Source: Coptis chinensis
Taxonomy: Eukaryota; Streptophyta; Magnoliopsida; Ranunculales; Ranunculaceae
DNA: 64,000 nt
NCBI GenBank assembly: GCA_015680905.1
Contig: CM027380.1
Coordinates: forward strand, 36,758,001-36,822,000
Direction: 5' to 3'
Of the stretch, positions 46,251-57,760 are shown piece after piece. The translations under genes and the position numbers were made by a program. Position 1 is the stretch's first letter. Every line of letters begins with the position of its first letter. The notes below the pieces were generated by a model. That model was not told the origin of the DNA. It was given only the letters and a program-made list of their open reading frames with translations, and did not search any database.

Positions 46251-46697
46251 GTATTATTATTTGTAGTTGTTTATGTGGTACCTTTTTGCTGGTTAAGAAA
46301 GCCATTTGAATTGTATATTATTTGACAATTGATAGTTTGTCTTTTTGAATGTATTATGTGGTGCTAGTGAATTTTAAATTGCCATCTTCTAGGTAAACCT
46401 TTTTTAACTCCGCCAAGTTTTTGCTTAACATTGCCGGTCCCAAGCCCGGATAAAGGAGGAGGGAAAAAGGTAGGTTTAATAATGGAACATGGTGGTCTTA
46501 CCAGGTATCATCTCAGCTCTCTCTTATTAGGAGGTAATTATTTGATAAACTCTTCTTGAGATTTTACTATCTTCCTTATTTATTGCTATTTTTCCAGACA
46601 AGGTCATGTAATGAAGTATGCGTACTTACCATGTTCTCTGTATGCAGGAAACAATTCCACGAGGTTCACAATATCTGTCTGTTTTTTCTTTGTACAG

Positions 46698-46786
46698 GAT
46701 TTCAATGGCAGGGTAAAAGGTTTACAGGTGGATGCTGTAGACACTACTGGTGCTGGAGATGCTTTTGTAGCTGGAATATATTGCTA
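46698..46786 (+). pseudogene. Fructokinase (pfkB) exon fragment
   Basis: Directly after a TTTGTACAG acceptor comes DFNGRVKGLQVDAVDTTGAG then DAFVAG, the pfkB C-terminal signature around the catalytic Asp of fructokinases, which phosphorylate fructose. The frame then meets a TAA at 46784. In fructokinases this motif opens a longer last exon of about 80 more residues; here the next 110 bp are out of frame and diverged. No upstream exon is recognised. It lies on the same strand as TNP2 and 450 bp behind it. Confidence 0.75.
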
Positions 46787-47256
46787 ATTGCTGCTGATCT
46801 TTATGGCTGCAACAAAGCAGTCCGGTTAACAAAAGTGGGAGGCGGTATGTCAAAGACACGGCTCTTCCACTCGCTTTGTATTCAATGAACCCAGCAGAGA
46901 GACTAATAGCTAACTGAATAAAAACACACCCTGTCAGAATCAGGAATCTTATTTTATATTATTTTATTTATAATAATCATAATAAAACTCCTCGCCTGCT
47001 CTGCTGTCTTCACTTTTATTTGATGATTCTTCTTCTGATGTATATGCTTCATCTCTTTTCAATTACTCCTCCCTGTTCTAAGTCTTGTTAGGTTCGTTAT
47101 CATTTTCATCGAGATCTCAACATATTCATTTCAAGATAATTATTAAACCTCAACTGCTATTTTTACTTCATCTTCAATTACTTATCTCACACGTGTGTGA
47201 TTGTTGCAGAGATTTTAAGAAGAAGAAAAGATTTGATTAAGTTATCGGTAATTATA

Positions 47257-49229
47257 ATGGCGTCTGAGCTTGTTATTGCTGCAACGAATGAGAAACTGAA
47301 CGAAATGGATTGGATGAAAAACATTGAAATTTGTGAATTGGTTTCTCGAGATCCAGGGTTTGTTCTCTTATTGCTTTATTTAAGCTTTCTAATGATGTTA
47401 ATTACCATATTAAGTATACAGTTATGATGCAATAGGTTTGAAGAGTTCCAAAGTCTCACCTTCATAGCATTATTTGTTTTTTCGTATTGTATGAGCATGC
47501 AAGCTAAAGACGAAATTAAAGCTATTAAAAAACGATTTAAAAATAAAAACTCAAATGTTCAGCTCTAGGCCATTAATGTTAGTGCAATGTCTATCTTGCC
47601 CACTTTTTTTAATATGTTATTGGTTATTATACTGAAGAGACTTGTTAACCATTCAATTGTCAATTGCTTTTGCAGTTGTTGGAAATGATGATGAATAACT
47701 ATGGAGAACATATTCACAGTTAGGTGGTTGATTCGGGACTTTTTCCAGTTCTAGTGAAGATTGTCAACAAAAAGGTAGAATATGCAACATCCTATTGTTA
47801 CTGATCTCATCACCTTTTGTTTTGATTGCATCCTGAATAACTCGCTTTTTTTTATATATATTTGGTGTTGCAGTCGGATCTGCCCGCAAGGGAGAAGATA
47901 TTTCTTAATCTTGATGCAACACAGACATCCCTCGGAGGAGCATCTGGAAAGTTCCCTCAGTACTATGCTGCATAGTTTGAGTTAGTGGTACGTGCATGTC
48001 TCAAACCTGAAAAACTTATTTTTCAGCGGTGATTTTGATAAAACAAAAATTAACTCAAGCCTAGTATTGCACGATGAAATGAGTTAATTGTCTAGTAAGT
48101 GAAAATCTTGTTATGGTGTCCAGCTTTACTGTTACATATGTTAAGTTTTCCGGTCTTGAGATAAATTTATGAACTACATTGCATGTTGGCAATATCTGCA
48201 TGCCTGTAAAAGGTGAAGCTGTTATGATATATGTGGCTGTTACAACTGAGAAATGAAGGGTCAAATGAATATAAAGAAAACCTATTTGTTCCATTAGGAG
48301 CTGAAGTTTTTCTTAGTATACTGCAGTTCCAAGTCTCAAGATTTGTTACTTTTAACTCCAGAGTGCATGGGTAAAGTTTTCTCAAGCACCTCGTGTTCTC
48401 CCCATAGACGTTCCTACCTCAATTGCACAAACAAACAAGATATCTGGAGGGAAACCTGTATCTCCAAAATGTGCGGAGATTCCACAACAACCAAAACCTC
48501 AAAAACCTCCCGAATCGGTGATAAATACATAAAGAGTCATCCAAAAGCCCAAGCTGATAGAGAGATACATAACCATTTAACCATATATGTCGAAGTTGTT
48601 ACTGAGGTATATTTTGTTTAAAGTATATTATCATTCACTCTTGCAGTATAATTGAAAAAGTTGCTGCTGCTTTGGAGGTTTTGAGAGATGTTGTGAACGC
48701 TATTGATAGTCAGCATCCTGAGGTACAAGTCAAGTAACTCTATTTTTGCATGTATTATTTGGCAACTGCCTCGTCTCATTTATGTTGCTTCCACCAATAT
48801 TGGCTTTGTCTTGTATTCTAAGTCTTGCAGAGATTATTATCATATTGCGTATGCATTAAAACACTTAGACCATGTAAATGAATTTGAATTATTTTTGCAA
48901 GGAGCAAAAGATGAATTAACTCTGGATCTTGTGGAACAATGTTCTTTTCAACAGCAACGTGTAATGCACCTTGTGGTAACCTCTCGATAAGGCTTCTAGA
49001 TTTTTTGTGAATTAAAATGAGTGTATCATGGTAAGAGTTATCAGTAAGCCAAATCAATTAGTTTTTATTATAATTCATTTACAGCGATGAGAACGTGGTT
49101 TCACAAGCAATAAAATTGAACGAGCAGCTGCAGAATGTGCTTGCTAGACATGATGCACTTCTCTCAGTTAACACTACTTCCACTGCCAGCCATTTTGCCC
49201 ATGAAGAAGCTGAGGAAGAGGAGGGCTAG
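47257..49229 (+). pseudogene. TOM1-like (VHS-GAT) protein pseudogene with introns
   Basis: The start [19 protein letters not shown] with [14 protein letters not shown] is the beginning of a VHS domain. Exons follow with IKAIKKRFKNKNSNVQL (about 47505), LLEMMMNNYGEHIHS (47677), [19 protein letters not shown] and [13 protein letters not shown] (47876), a Pro/Gln linker (48362), [18 protein letters not shown] (48645), [19 protein letters not shown] (48900) and NLVSQ-like AIKLNEQLQNVLARHDALLS (49085), the GAT domain. Such proteins bind ubiquitinated membrane cargo for sorting to the vacuole. TAG stops at 47721 (Gln) and 47973 (Tyr), an ATAAGG donor at 48987 and a stop at 49227 before the usual LFRR tail make it a pseudogene. 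Introns show it is a DNA-level copy. Confidence 0.88.
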
Positions 49230-50530
49230 ATGCTATTCCGAAGGTATTTTTTTGCTTTGATTTTGTTCCTCCCGTCCTCCTTGACAATGGTTGAGTAGTC
49301 TTCCTTGACTTTATGCAGATTTCCAGTCGAACAACAGGACATAGTATAGCTAGTTAATATGAGATTCGATAATGTTGAAACTCCAAGTCTTTGATGTTAA
49401 ATTGGATAAGAACTGCTGTTGGCAGGTATCCTTCAAAAAGTCAATTGAAATACATGATTAACATTTTTGATAATCTCACCATTTAAATGTTCCCATTGCT
49501 GCCCTCTCCCCTAGGGCAATTGTTGTGTGGAAACTATGACTTTTCCTACTCTTAAACATTTTTCCTACTACAAATTGGCCTTTCTTGAAACATTTGAGCA
49601 TATTTATCAATTGTTTGGCACTTTCTGTTCTTACTCCTAGATTTTTCAATTTTGTTATTTAAGTTGCACAATGGGTGTAGAGGATATTGTTCTCAATTTT
49701 TTATATTACTTGCTCTTTCATTGGTAGGACTTCTTAACCTCATATTTTTCAGTAGTACATAAATAAAGAAGTACATAAAGAAGTACGTTGAGGCAGCCCT
49801 GCACACGTAGAAAGGTTAATGATTAATATCCTCATCTAATGTATACTATTATATAATATGGATGATATAGGGGCATCCAAATAGAAAGGTTGCGACAACA
49901 AGCTTTAACTCCGAGACTGTAAGAGCTCTCGGTACAATATTGTTCTCACTTGTATCATGTAAAAACTCGGTGCAAGGTATCCTAATAAATATAAGTATTT
50001 GCTTTATAAATGCACTCTTGTATTCAAGTATTTATATTTGTGTATTGTGAACTCAGATTGGAAATAGCTTTAATTGACTTATTATACTGTTCAAGTTGGT
50101 TGCAACAAATGATATTGGGCTAAAAAAGGTCAAGGGATGCACTGCAACAGAAGGAGCAAAGCGGAAGCTGCTGCAAGTAAATAATGCAGTGATGAATCTA
50201 TCTACTAGGCTAAAGCTTTGTTATATCTCAGGTGTCTAGTTATGCATGTGTTGTTGTATTTCTTCAATTATCCATTGATTTCAGGAGCTAAACATTCTGT
50301 AGTGTAGTATAAGAGATTGTAAATGTTTTTTACTTCTATGCTATGTACATTGATTTTTAATAAAAAAAGGGTATTGGTTATGAAACTTTGTTTGAGGTGG
50401 TTTTGTGGTGTACGAATTGTTTTAATATTATAATCTTTGGCGACTATGCTTTAGTATTGGTTTATGCCATTTTCAACAGTAAAAGCTCGTCATTGTTGAG
50501 AATTAATGACACATTCTACAACAATTTATA
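49230..50530. other. Spacer after TOL pseudogene
   Basis: No gene is recognised. An open piece at about 50098-50228 reads VATNDIGLKKVKGCTATEG; it could be an exon of an unidentified captured gene. Poly-A-like signal AATAAAAAAA lies near 50360. The rest is AT-rich. Confidence 0.4.
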
Positions 50531-50539
50531 AGTGTAGGC

Positions 50540-50940
50540 CATTCTGAGAATTTACCGTTGGAAAAAAATTGGCTATATTGACCATTTTGAGTCATCGAGA
50601 TAGTTGTCAATATTTGTGAAAGAAATTAGCTGTTGGCAACTCCGACGACTTTAAACCATTGAAATATCTTGTTTAAGCCGACAATTTTGGGTCATCACGC
50701 TAACTGTTGGAATTCTTGACAAGCCTTAGTTGTCATTCTGGGTCATGGTTGCAAACAGTCGCATAGGTGTCGCGGATGTGGAAGCATTGCCAATGGTTGT
50801 AGTGACAATTTTAACCCGTCAATGATGCATTTGTGACACCACCTTCGCCAACGACTTTTCTGACAGCCATAATTATCGCGAAAGCCTTTTAGTGACAACT
50901 TTTAGCTATCGAATTATATCGAATATTTGGTGGTATAACA
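50540..50940. repeat. Subterminal-type repeats, probable CACTA end
   Basis: Variants of GAC(A/C)ATTTTG(A/G)GTCATC recur at 50580, 50680, 50732 and 50804, with GACGACTTTAAACCATTG, CAACGACTTTTCTGACAG and AGTGACAACTTTTAGC between. Such dense GTC/GAC repeats near the ends are typical of CACTA elements, where TNP1-type proteins bind. A possible terminus is CCTTTTAGTG ending at 50894, read on minus as CACTAAAAGG. I could not find a matching left terminus. Confidence 0.55.
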
Positions 50941-52515
50941 ATACTATATATTATGTCAATCATAAATCAACTACCAATGCAAAAAAGAATATATGGACCT
51001 ATATCTCCATGGTTTAAACATATAGAAAAAAATGTAAGCAATCTACTTAACAAAACAGGGCGGTCTTGATACCATACGACTGGGATTCGATTTGAGGGGG
51101 TATAAATTGAGGGCCACCAGTCCACCATGTGGATTAGGAATTAATTAAAGGTCTTAATTGTGAAAACCCTTCGTAGTACAAACCCTTGGTTCTCACTTTC
51201 GCTACTTCTCCTTAGCAGGTTGGATTAGATATTAATTACCAGTCTTAATTATGGAAACCGAACAAAGAGAAAATCTTTCGGTCTTCACAATCAACGAATT
51301 GGAAAAAAATATAAAAAATAAAAAATAAATAAAAAATAAATAAAAAAAACCCATTCCCTTCAAAACCCTTAGTTATCCAGAACTCGATCATCCGCCAGGT
51401 TTGTCTTTTCACTTCTTCTCCTTCAGATGTTTCATATTTAAGCAACACATATATTATTTTTTAATTTCAATTGGAATTTAATTTAATACTCAGAATGTTT
51501 CGAATTTATGAATTGCACACCGATTTTTCACGAAAGAGACGACATCAAGTGGTAAGTTAGTCCTCATTTTTATTTTTTTAAGTTCTTTGTCTATTACCAT
51601 TTTCTTTAATATTATTATTTTTAATTAATCTTCCTTTTAAAGTTTAGTGTTTGTTAATGTGATACAAAGATGGAAATGAATATAAACTTTGGATAACATT
51701 CGATCATTCTGATGAGCTTTTATGTTGAAGGTATTCTCAAGCCAATCTAAATATATATTTTTTCATTCATTTCCATTTTATTGTATAATAAATGTCTCCA
51801 GCTTGAATTTGTGTAATACCCAATCATACTTAGTAATCTGCCTCATAGGTGTTTGACTAAAGCACAGAACTAGATGCATTCCTTTCAAAAGTAGGAGCAA
51901 GCAACACCCATTATAATATTGAAATGTCATTATAAATACATATGCACGGGTCAGTCACTTCAAGGCTTAAGACGAGTTTCTCCTGTGTAGCTTAAGGCTT
52001 CCCAAGTATTTTACAGTCGTAGTTATTGCACAACACTAATTTCCCTGTCGAACGATGTGTTAGACGCTTCAACTTTGGAAAGAGAATGTTATTTGAAAGG
52101 CACACTCTTCTTCCATCCATTTGATTATCATCTTTTACCTAAGTAAATCATGGAATTATACTCAAAAGAAATGCTACCCTGTTTTTGTTGGTGCTTGGTA
52201 GTTCGTCTTACTAAACCGCATTTTCAAAGTGTTTAAACCCCATTTCTAATATTGTTAAGGAATTTTTCATTGAATTTCAATCTTATTGGCGGGCTAGCTC
52301 AAAGGTAATTTTTCCTCTCCTGTTCCTAATCAGCTCTCAAATGTGCATTTTATTACCCTTATATTACTTACAACCCGTCTTACGCTTAACGAAAAGACAA
52401 CTTATAGTTTTTATTGTCTTTTTCAGGTTATAGAGTATTTCATACCACTTATCATAAAAGTTGCGTCTTAGCACGAAAAGGAGTCTTAATCACACTTATT
52501 ATGAAGACCAGAAGC
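50941..52515. other. AT-rich spacer
   Basis: No gene is seen. An A/T-rich low-complexity tract (AAATAAATAAAAAATAAATA) lies at about 51300-51350. Two copies of a piece reading GGATTAG(G/A)(A/T)ATTAATTA plus GTCTTAATT occur near 51130 and 51223. Confidence 0.45.
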
Positions 52516-53131
52516 TGTTATGGAAAAGTGCTAAAAAAAGTCAAAGTCAACGGTCAAAGTCAAAGGTCAAGGTTAAAAGTCAAATCCCTCAACTTTGAAG
52601 ACCACAGATGGAGGCCCTTATCTCAAAATATGACATTCTCCTAAAACCTACCTTGGTCAAGAAGAAATCAAAAAGCAAAAGTAAAAGTGAACTATGATGT
52701 GTGAGGTGTCTCATTTGTAATGGAGAAGGGCAACTCTGTAAAAGGCAAAAGTAGGGGTATATAATCCAAAAGTAAGAGAGAGAGAAAGCATTCATTGTCT
52801 TAGGATCCAAACTATTTGGGTTGTTTAATTTCTTGTCTAGTTTTCCAATTCAAGTTTTTACTTTATTGTTTTTCATTTCATTTTAATTAAAACTTGTTAT
52901 TTTCATTTATTCTTATTTCAATCTTCAATCAATCTTTATTTCAATATTTTTATGTCGTTTCAATTCCAACAACTAAAGCTTTCTTGTTTTCAATAGCTTA
53001 AAACCAATCTAATCTATACAAGAGTCTACCTTTCTTCTTCACAACTCCCACACTCAAACTCTAAACAATTTAGGATGAACCTCATTTTTAAACAAACTCT
53101 TTTGAAGTTACACACCACCTACACAGCTTCA
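52516..53131 (+). mobile_element. Probable 5' LTR of Athila-type element D
   Basis: The end TTCA at 53131 is followed by AA and a PBS-like TGGCGCTGCCGTCATGG. A TATA box (TATATAA) lies at 52758-52764 about 370 bp before the end. TGTTATGGAAAAGTGC at 52516 is the best candidate start. No second copy of this LTR is visible, so the left end is a guess. A cluster of GTCAA motifs lies in its U3. Confidence 0.5.
52540..52583 (-). promoter_or_regulatory. W-box cluster in LTR U3
   Basis: Six GTCAA motifs (TTGAC on minus, the WRKY factor core) fall at 52540, 52546, 52553, 52559, 52566 and 52579, three of them in a TTGACC/TTGACT context, about 175-215 bp upstream of the TATA box. WRKY factors bind TTGAC[CT] in stress-responsive plant promoters. 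Confidence 0.55.
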
Positions 53132-53133
53132 AA

Positions 53134-53151
53134 TGGCGCTGCCGTCATGGA
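53134..53151 (+). other. Primer binding site of element D
   Basis: TGGCGCTGCCGTCATGG begins two bases after the LTR end, a form between the A1 and C sites. The tRNA is unassigned. Confidence 0.55.
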
Positions 53152-54681
53152 TTGAAGGAGTGAGAGTGCTTGGTTGAAAATCTAAGAAGGAACCATCATT
53201 CTCATCCTTCCATTTCTATCTTTTTTCAATTTTTTGACATTTTATTTTATTTTTTTTCAGTACTGACCTACTTTCTTACAAATCAGGTTGCGGAACAAAC
53301 AAGTTGGAGAGGAGATGAAGACAGCCAAAAGACGACCAAACTTCACCGGTACTGATGGGCGACCACGAGCTACCTAGGGGGCGACCGCCTTGTCACCTCC
53401 AGAGACGTGGCTCCAATTTTTTGGCAGTTCAGTTGGTTTTTGATGAATAGTTATACTCCAAGCCCAGATTTTGTAATAGAGTAGGAGAAATCAGTGGAAC
53501 TTGTTTGTAATAGTTAGAGATAAAAAGAAAAATGAAAAAAATTAGGAAAAATTGGTTTTTGATTGATTCCTTATGATGAACATGAGTTAAACTTGGTTTA
53601 AGTTATATACTTACCAAGGGATTATAGTTTTAATTGCCTTGGGAAGTTCAAGTGTGTGAGGCAAGTTGTGGATCATAGTTCACACACTATGAATCAACTT
53701 GGTAATCAACACTCTAAGTCTATTTGACTCTAGTTAATCTAGTTTATCAATCTAAAACTAGGTAATCTATTAGATTAGTATAATATTAGTTTAGTTTTAA
53801 GTTTAGGCCCTTGCAAGAAAAGTTGTATATATTATTAAAAACCCAACTTGTGGGTTTTTTAAGTGGACCTTTATTGTAACTTAAAACAGGGGTAAAGCTC
53901 GAAAGGTTGGGCTTGATTCTTAGATCACGAGCCAACCGACGTCGCCTTCTCTTCAAGCAACGTGTAAGCACGGCTTTAGAGGTAAATTCTAAACCTCCTC
54001 GAAGCCCAAGTAAGAGGATACTTTGTGTGTTCAAGCATGCTTACGTGATTGTTTGAAATTTAATTTTCGTACTGCAATTTACATTCGCGCATAAGGCTGA
54101 ACCTGAGCCACATAACAACCATTGAGAAGTCATTACCCAATGTAGATAAATTGGACGTTGCTTGATTCTTGAAAGCCCTAGACCAAAAAAATGAATTAAA
54201 ATAAATCAACTAGAGCCCAAAGTAGTCACGCTCCTCCAGGAAAGGACAAAAATATAGCCACGAGGATTTAGAGTAATCAATTACCAAATTCTTGTGGACT
54301 AACTACTTTCCTCACTCCCCTCCCCCAGATTCACCGTGAGTGGGATTCTTGGTAGCACACCACTTGGTGAAGTGACAGCCTACCCTTCTGAGACGTGTAG
54401 TAGGGTCATCCTAGTGTCGCACCCAATTGTTCATCTGAACAGGGCATAGTAAAATATAAACCAATAGCAAAGTTTTCAAAACTCTATACTTGCAAAAATG
54501 AATTTCGAATTCTTAAGCATACATTGCACCATTTGCGCATGTTAGGATAGTTTTGGGGTCTTGCTAAAAGTGTATGATACTGCGTTCAGGCACTTCTAGT
54601 ATTAGCAAGAATAAAATTTACTCACGTAGGAGCGCTCGTCACCCTAAACAATCTCCTATTTCTAGTCCTCCATCTCATTAG
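53152..54681 (+). other. Leader region of element D
   Basis: This long stretch between PBS and gag contains no gene. Long leaders of this size are usual in Athila-type elements. Short open frames have no domain. Confidence 0.5.
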
Positions 54682-55837
54682 ATGGCTGAGGAAGTAGTAA
54701 AAGCTAAAGAGCCTCTCTCCAACTTCTACATACCGTTGCAAGATGGGCCTCCATCTTGTATACGCCTCACACCGCTCATGAGCGATTTTTGCATTCCACC
54801 GAACGTGTTCAATCTTCTACCCATCTTCCACGGGTTAGAACACGAGTTACCGTATGAGCATCTACGCAGGATACATGAAGTATGTAATACTTTTCATCAT
54901 CTGGGCGTCACCGAAGATCAGGTTAAGCTACGAGTGTTTCCATTCACTCTAGTTGGTAAGAGTCATGCTTGGCTTCTTTCATAGAAGGCCGAATCTTTCG
55001 ATACATGGGAAAAGGTTGTGTTCTCCTTCATGAAGATGTACTTTCCGCCAAAGAAAATAGAAGAGATAAGAAGCAAGATACAGTTCTTCAGACCGAGTCC
55101 GAGTGAGACATTTTCTGAAGCATGGGATAGATTCTCTGACCTACTCCATTCATGTCCTCACCATAAACTAGAAAAATCCACTCTTACCCAATGTTTCTTC
55201 AAAGGCCTTCTCCCAGAACACAAAGTAACCCTTGACATCATGAGTAATGGTAATTTTTTGGATAGAGATGCAACTGAAACCTTAACCTTTCTTGAAAACT
55301 AAGCTGAAAAGAGTACCCATTAGGGTGACAAACAATTCCAGAATAGCCCAACCCAGTACATCTAAGGCTAGTGGTATTTTTGAGGTGAAATCAGATTCAG
55401 AAATCAAAACCTTAATCGAAACCCTCACAAGAAAGATAGATGACCTCACAACTAAACAAAAAGGCCAAACCCCTCATCCTGTCATGAACGTAAATACCTC
55501 ACCATGCAATTTCTGTCTAAGCTTAAATCATATAGATGCCACCTGTCCCTTGATCACAAACTTATCATCACTTCAGCCAGAAGAAGTATATGCTTTCAAT
55601 GTACCAAATGCACCATGGAGACAACATCCAAACTTCACATGGACCAACATTCTACAAAACCAAACACCACCAGGTTTCAACAAACCAACAAACACATTCA
55701 GACAAGGACAAGGACAAGGTACCTATAACAATCAGAATAGAGCATTAGTTCCATCCCAATTTAACCAGAACTATCAAAACCCACCTATCAATAACCAAAG
55801 AGACCTAGTTTCCATTACACCATCAACTTGTATCTAA
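54682..55837 (+). pseudogene. Gag of element D with zinc knuckle
   Basis: The frame opens MAEEVVKAKEPLSNFYIPLQ and reads CIPPNVFNLLPIFHGL, VKLRVFPFTLVGKSHAWL, a TAG at 54982, then MKMYFPPKKIEEIRSK and SETFSEAWDRFSDLLHSC, the capsid domain. A frameshift near 55300 moves on to a frame with the knuckle CNFCLSLNHIDATC near 55505 and a Gln/Asn/Pro-rich tail. It is related to the gag of A2. Past 55838 only PNPKPTNTAFEA, matching the start of the A2 protease frame, is left before pol is lost. Confidence 0.82.
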
Positions 55838-56810
55838 ATAGATAAGCCTACCAAAATAATGTTATCTGTCATGCAATAGCAAACCCAAATCCTAGCATCC
55901 ATACAACAATCTCTGAACTTGTTAGCCCAAGATAAAACCCAAAAAGTTGTGTTCCCAGGTCAAGATATTCCTAATCCTAAACCAACAAATACAGCCTTTG
56001 AAGCAACAAGTGATGTGAACAAAGTTGGAGCGCTAAAAACTCTTTCTTAAGCATCTCATCTACAAGGATTGACTCCTCTTTTCTGAAGTATTCCTTTCCC
56101 ATTCCATCCCATCTTTTGCTTTTAAAGGAATACATCAATAAGGTAACCGGACCTCTCCACTTGGAGGGTGTGGTTGTAAGTGTCGGAGCCTTAGTCTACA
56201 GTATATCTCGCATATTCTTTGTAAAACACTTTTCACTCTTCGTTGGAGTAAGTGTGAACCTGTGGAGCGACTATACAGTTTTTATTTTCTTTATTTTACA
56301 CTTCTTTTTCAAAAAAAAAATGTTTGTTTTCTTTGTGCTGTTAATGATAGATTCTCGATACATCAATAGTTAAGTGATTTTTCAAAATAGGCAATGGATT
56401 TTACACAGACCAACCCCTAGAACAATGCAATCTAGGGGCAGTTTGAGATCAGCTTTGCTTACTAAGGGTTGCTTATATCACCAAACTATTCATCGGGTCA
56501 GGACATTCCATGTCTTGCGTAGTAAATCCCCCAACTCGCATAGCTGAAGCTCTGTCTGTCTAGATTAGGTTCGCCACAGAGCCGACACGAAAGTTGCCTA
56601 AGATTATCTGTTATGATTTGTTTTCAAGTAGTAACATCAAGAATCACAGCTTTTGAGTACGATTTTCTTAAAACATCTCTCTATAGTTTTCAAAACCAGA
56701 GGATATAAAAATGAAAATTATACGCCCCAGAGTAACCAAAATGATACTGGATTAACGTATAATTTTATCTTCTTGGCAAAACCTCTGTATGGATAGAGAT
56801 ATATTTCGAA
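55838..56810 (+). other. Pol-deleted 3' remnant of element D
   Basis: Protease, RT and integrase are missing. TCTAGGGGCAGTT at 56431-56443 looks like a polypurine tract followed by TGAGATCAGC, a possible 3' LTR start, though no match to the 5' LTR is seen. CCCCTAG at 56414 and CTAGGGG at 56432 form a small inverted pair. Element C begins at 56811. Confidence 0.4.
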
Positions 56811-57686
56811 TGAGAAGTACATTTTCACCCTCAATTATACCTCTTGTTTAGCCATCTTAGTGGACTAATAGTGTTTGTAAGTTAATCTTTTGGATCATGG
56901 TATTCTCCAATCAGGTTAGTTCTTTATATTTTTAGTTATTAGTTCCATTGCCCAGACCAGGGGATGGAAGTATATATTAAGGTTTTTATTTATTGCAATC
57001 GAATATCATGCTAGTTTAGGGTTTTATTTATTGTAATTGAATATTTGCTAGTGACATATTTTTATTTATTGCAATTGAATATAATGCTAGAATAGGGTTT
57101 TATTTATTGTAATTGAATATTATACTATTATTCTCTACTTTTCTTCTAGTTGTGTAGTGTTTTAGAGTAAGGGAAGTATTCCTTGTGTTTGCCTTAGATG
57201 GTGATTCATTGAATAGCTGTCCAAGCTCACATAAAAGGAAAGAAGATACTAGTAGCATAAACATAGGAACACCCTTAAGTAGAGTTATTCGTTAACGATG
57301 TTTCGTCCAAGAGGGCATCGGCACTCGCTCGATTGCCTAATTGTAGTCTACTTGTGAGAACAACCATGAAGCAAAAGGTCATTGAATCAAAAGTATTGGT
57401 GAATTCTAATCTCTTGAATTCCCTCTCTTATAAATTCTCAATAGTTTAGTTAGTTTAATTTAGTTTAGCATTAGAATCTAAAATATATAATAATAGTTTT
57501 TAATCCCTTAAACCCCCTTTCCAGTCTTGTCATTCATATAAACATACACTTAAAAGTAGAATGATACCCTACTCATCCTTTACTTATTGAGGGATAATTA
57601 GGTTTTGATACGCTCTATTTGTTCAACTACCATCATCTATCTACATCATCCATATACCATCTCACACACAAAAGAAGTGCGTGTCA
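56811..57686 (+). mobile_element. 5' LTR of element C
   Basis: It begins TGAGAAGTAC and ends GTGCGTGTCA, corresponding to the A1 LTR read on minus (TGATAAGTGC to GAGTGTCA). Shared pieces include CCTCTTGTTTAGCCATCTTA, CAATCAGGTTAG and CCAAGAGGGCATCGGCACT. It is about 876 bp against 1551-1585 in A1, because a section containing the A1 TATA box is lost while a 39-bp repeat is gained. Confidence 0.8.
56979..57130 (+). repeat. 39-bp tandem repeat in C LTR
   Basis: Four diverged units of TTTTATTTATTG(C/T)AAT(C/T)GAATAT plus a TGCTAG piece lie in a row. The A1 LTRs have only one equivalent (TTTTGCAATATTAATATCAT), so the repetition arose within this copy or subfamily. Confidence 0.85.
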
Positions 57687-57760
57687 AATTGCGCCGCTAC
57701 CGGGGATATAATTAATTGTCGCCCTAGAAGCGTGTCAAATGGCGATGCTGCCGTTTTAAG
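57681..57760 (+). other. Two successive LTR-end/PBS junctions of element C
   Basis: GTGTCAAA at 57681-57688 is followed by TTGCGCCGCTACCGGGGA (57689-57706), three mismatches from the TGGCGCCGTTGCCGGGGA form. GTGTCAAA occurs again at 57732-57739 and is followed by TGGCGATGCTGCCGTTTTA, which resembles the A1 site. The first matches the LTR edge; the second may be a leftover from another copy. Confidence 0.7.

Noticed and set aside
47257..49229. Intact TOM1-like gene
   Set aside because: In-frame TAG codons at 47721 and 47973 and a lost donor at 48987 argue against it.
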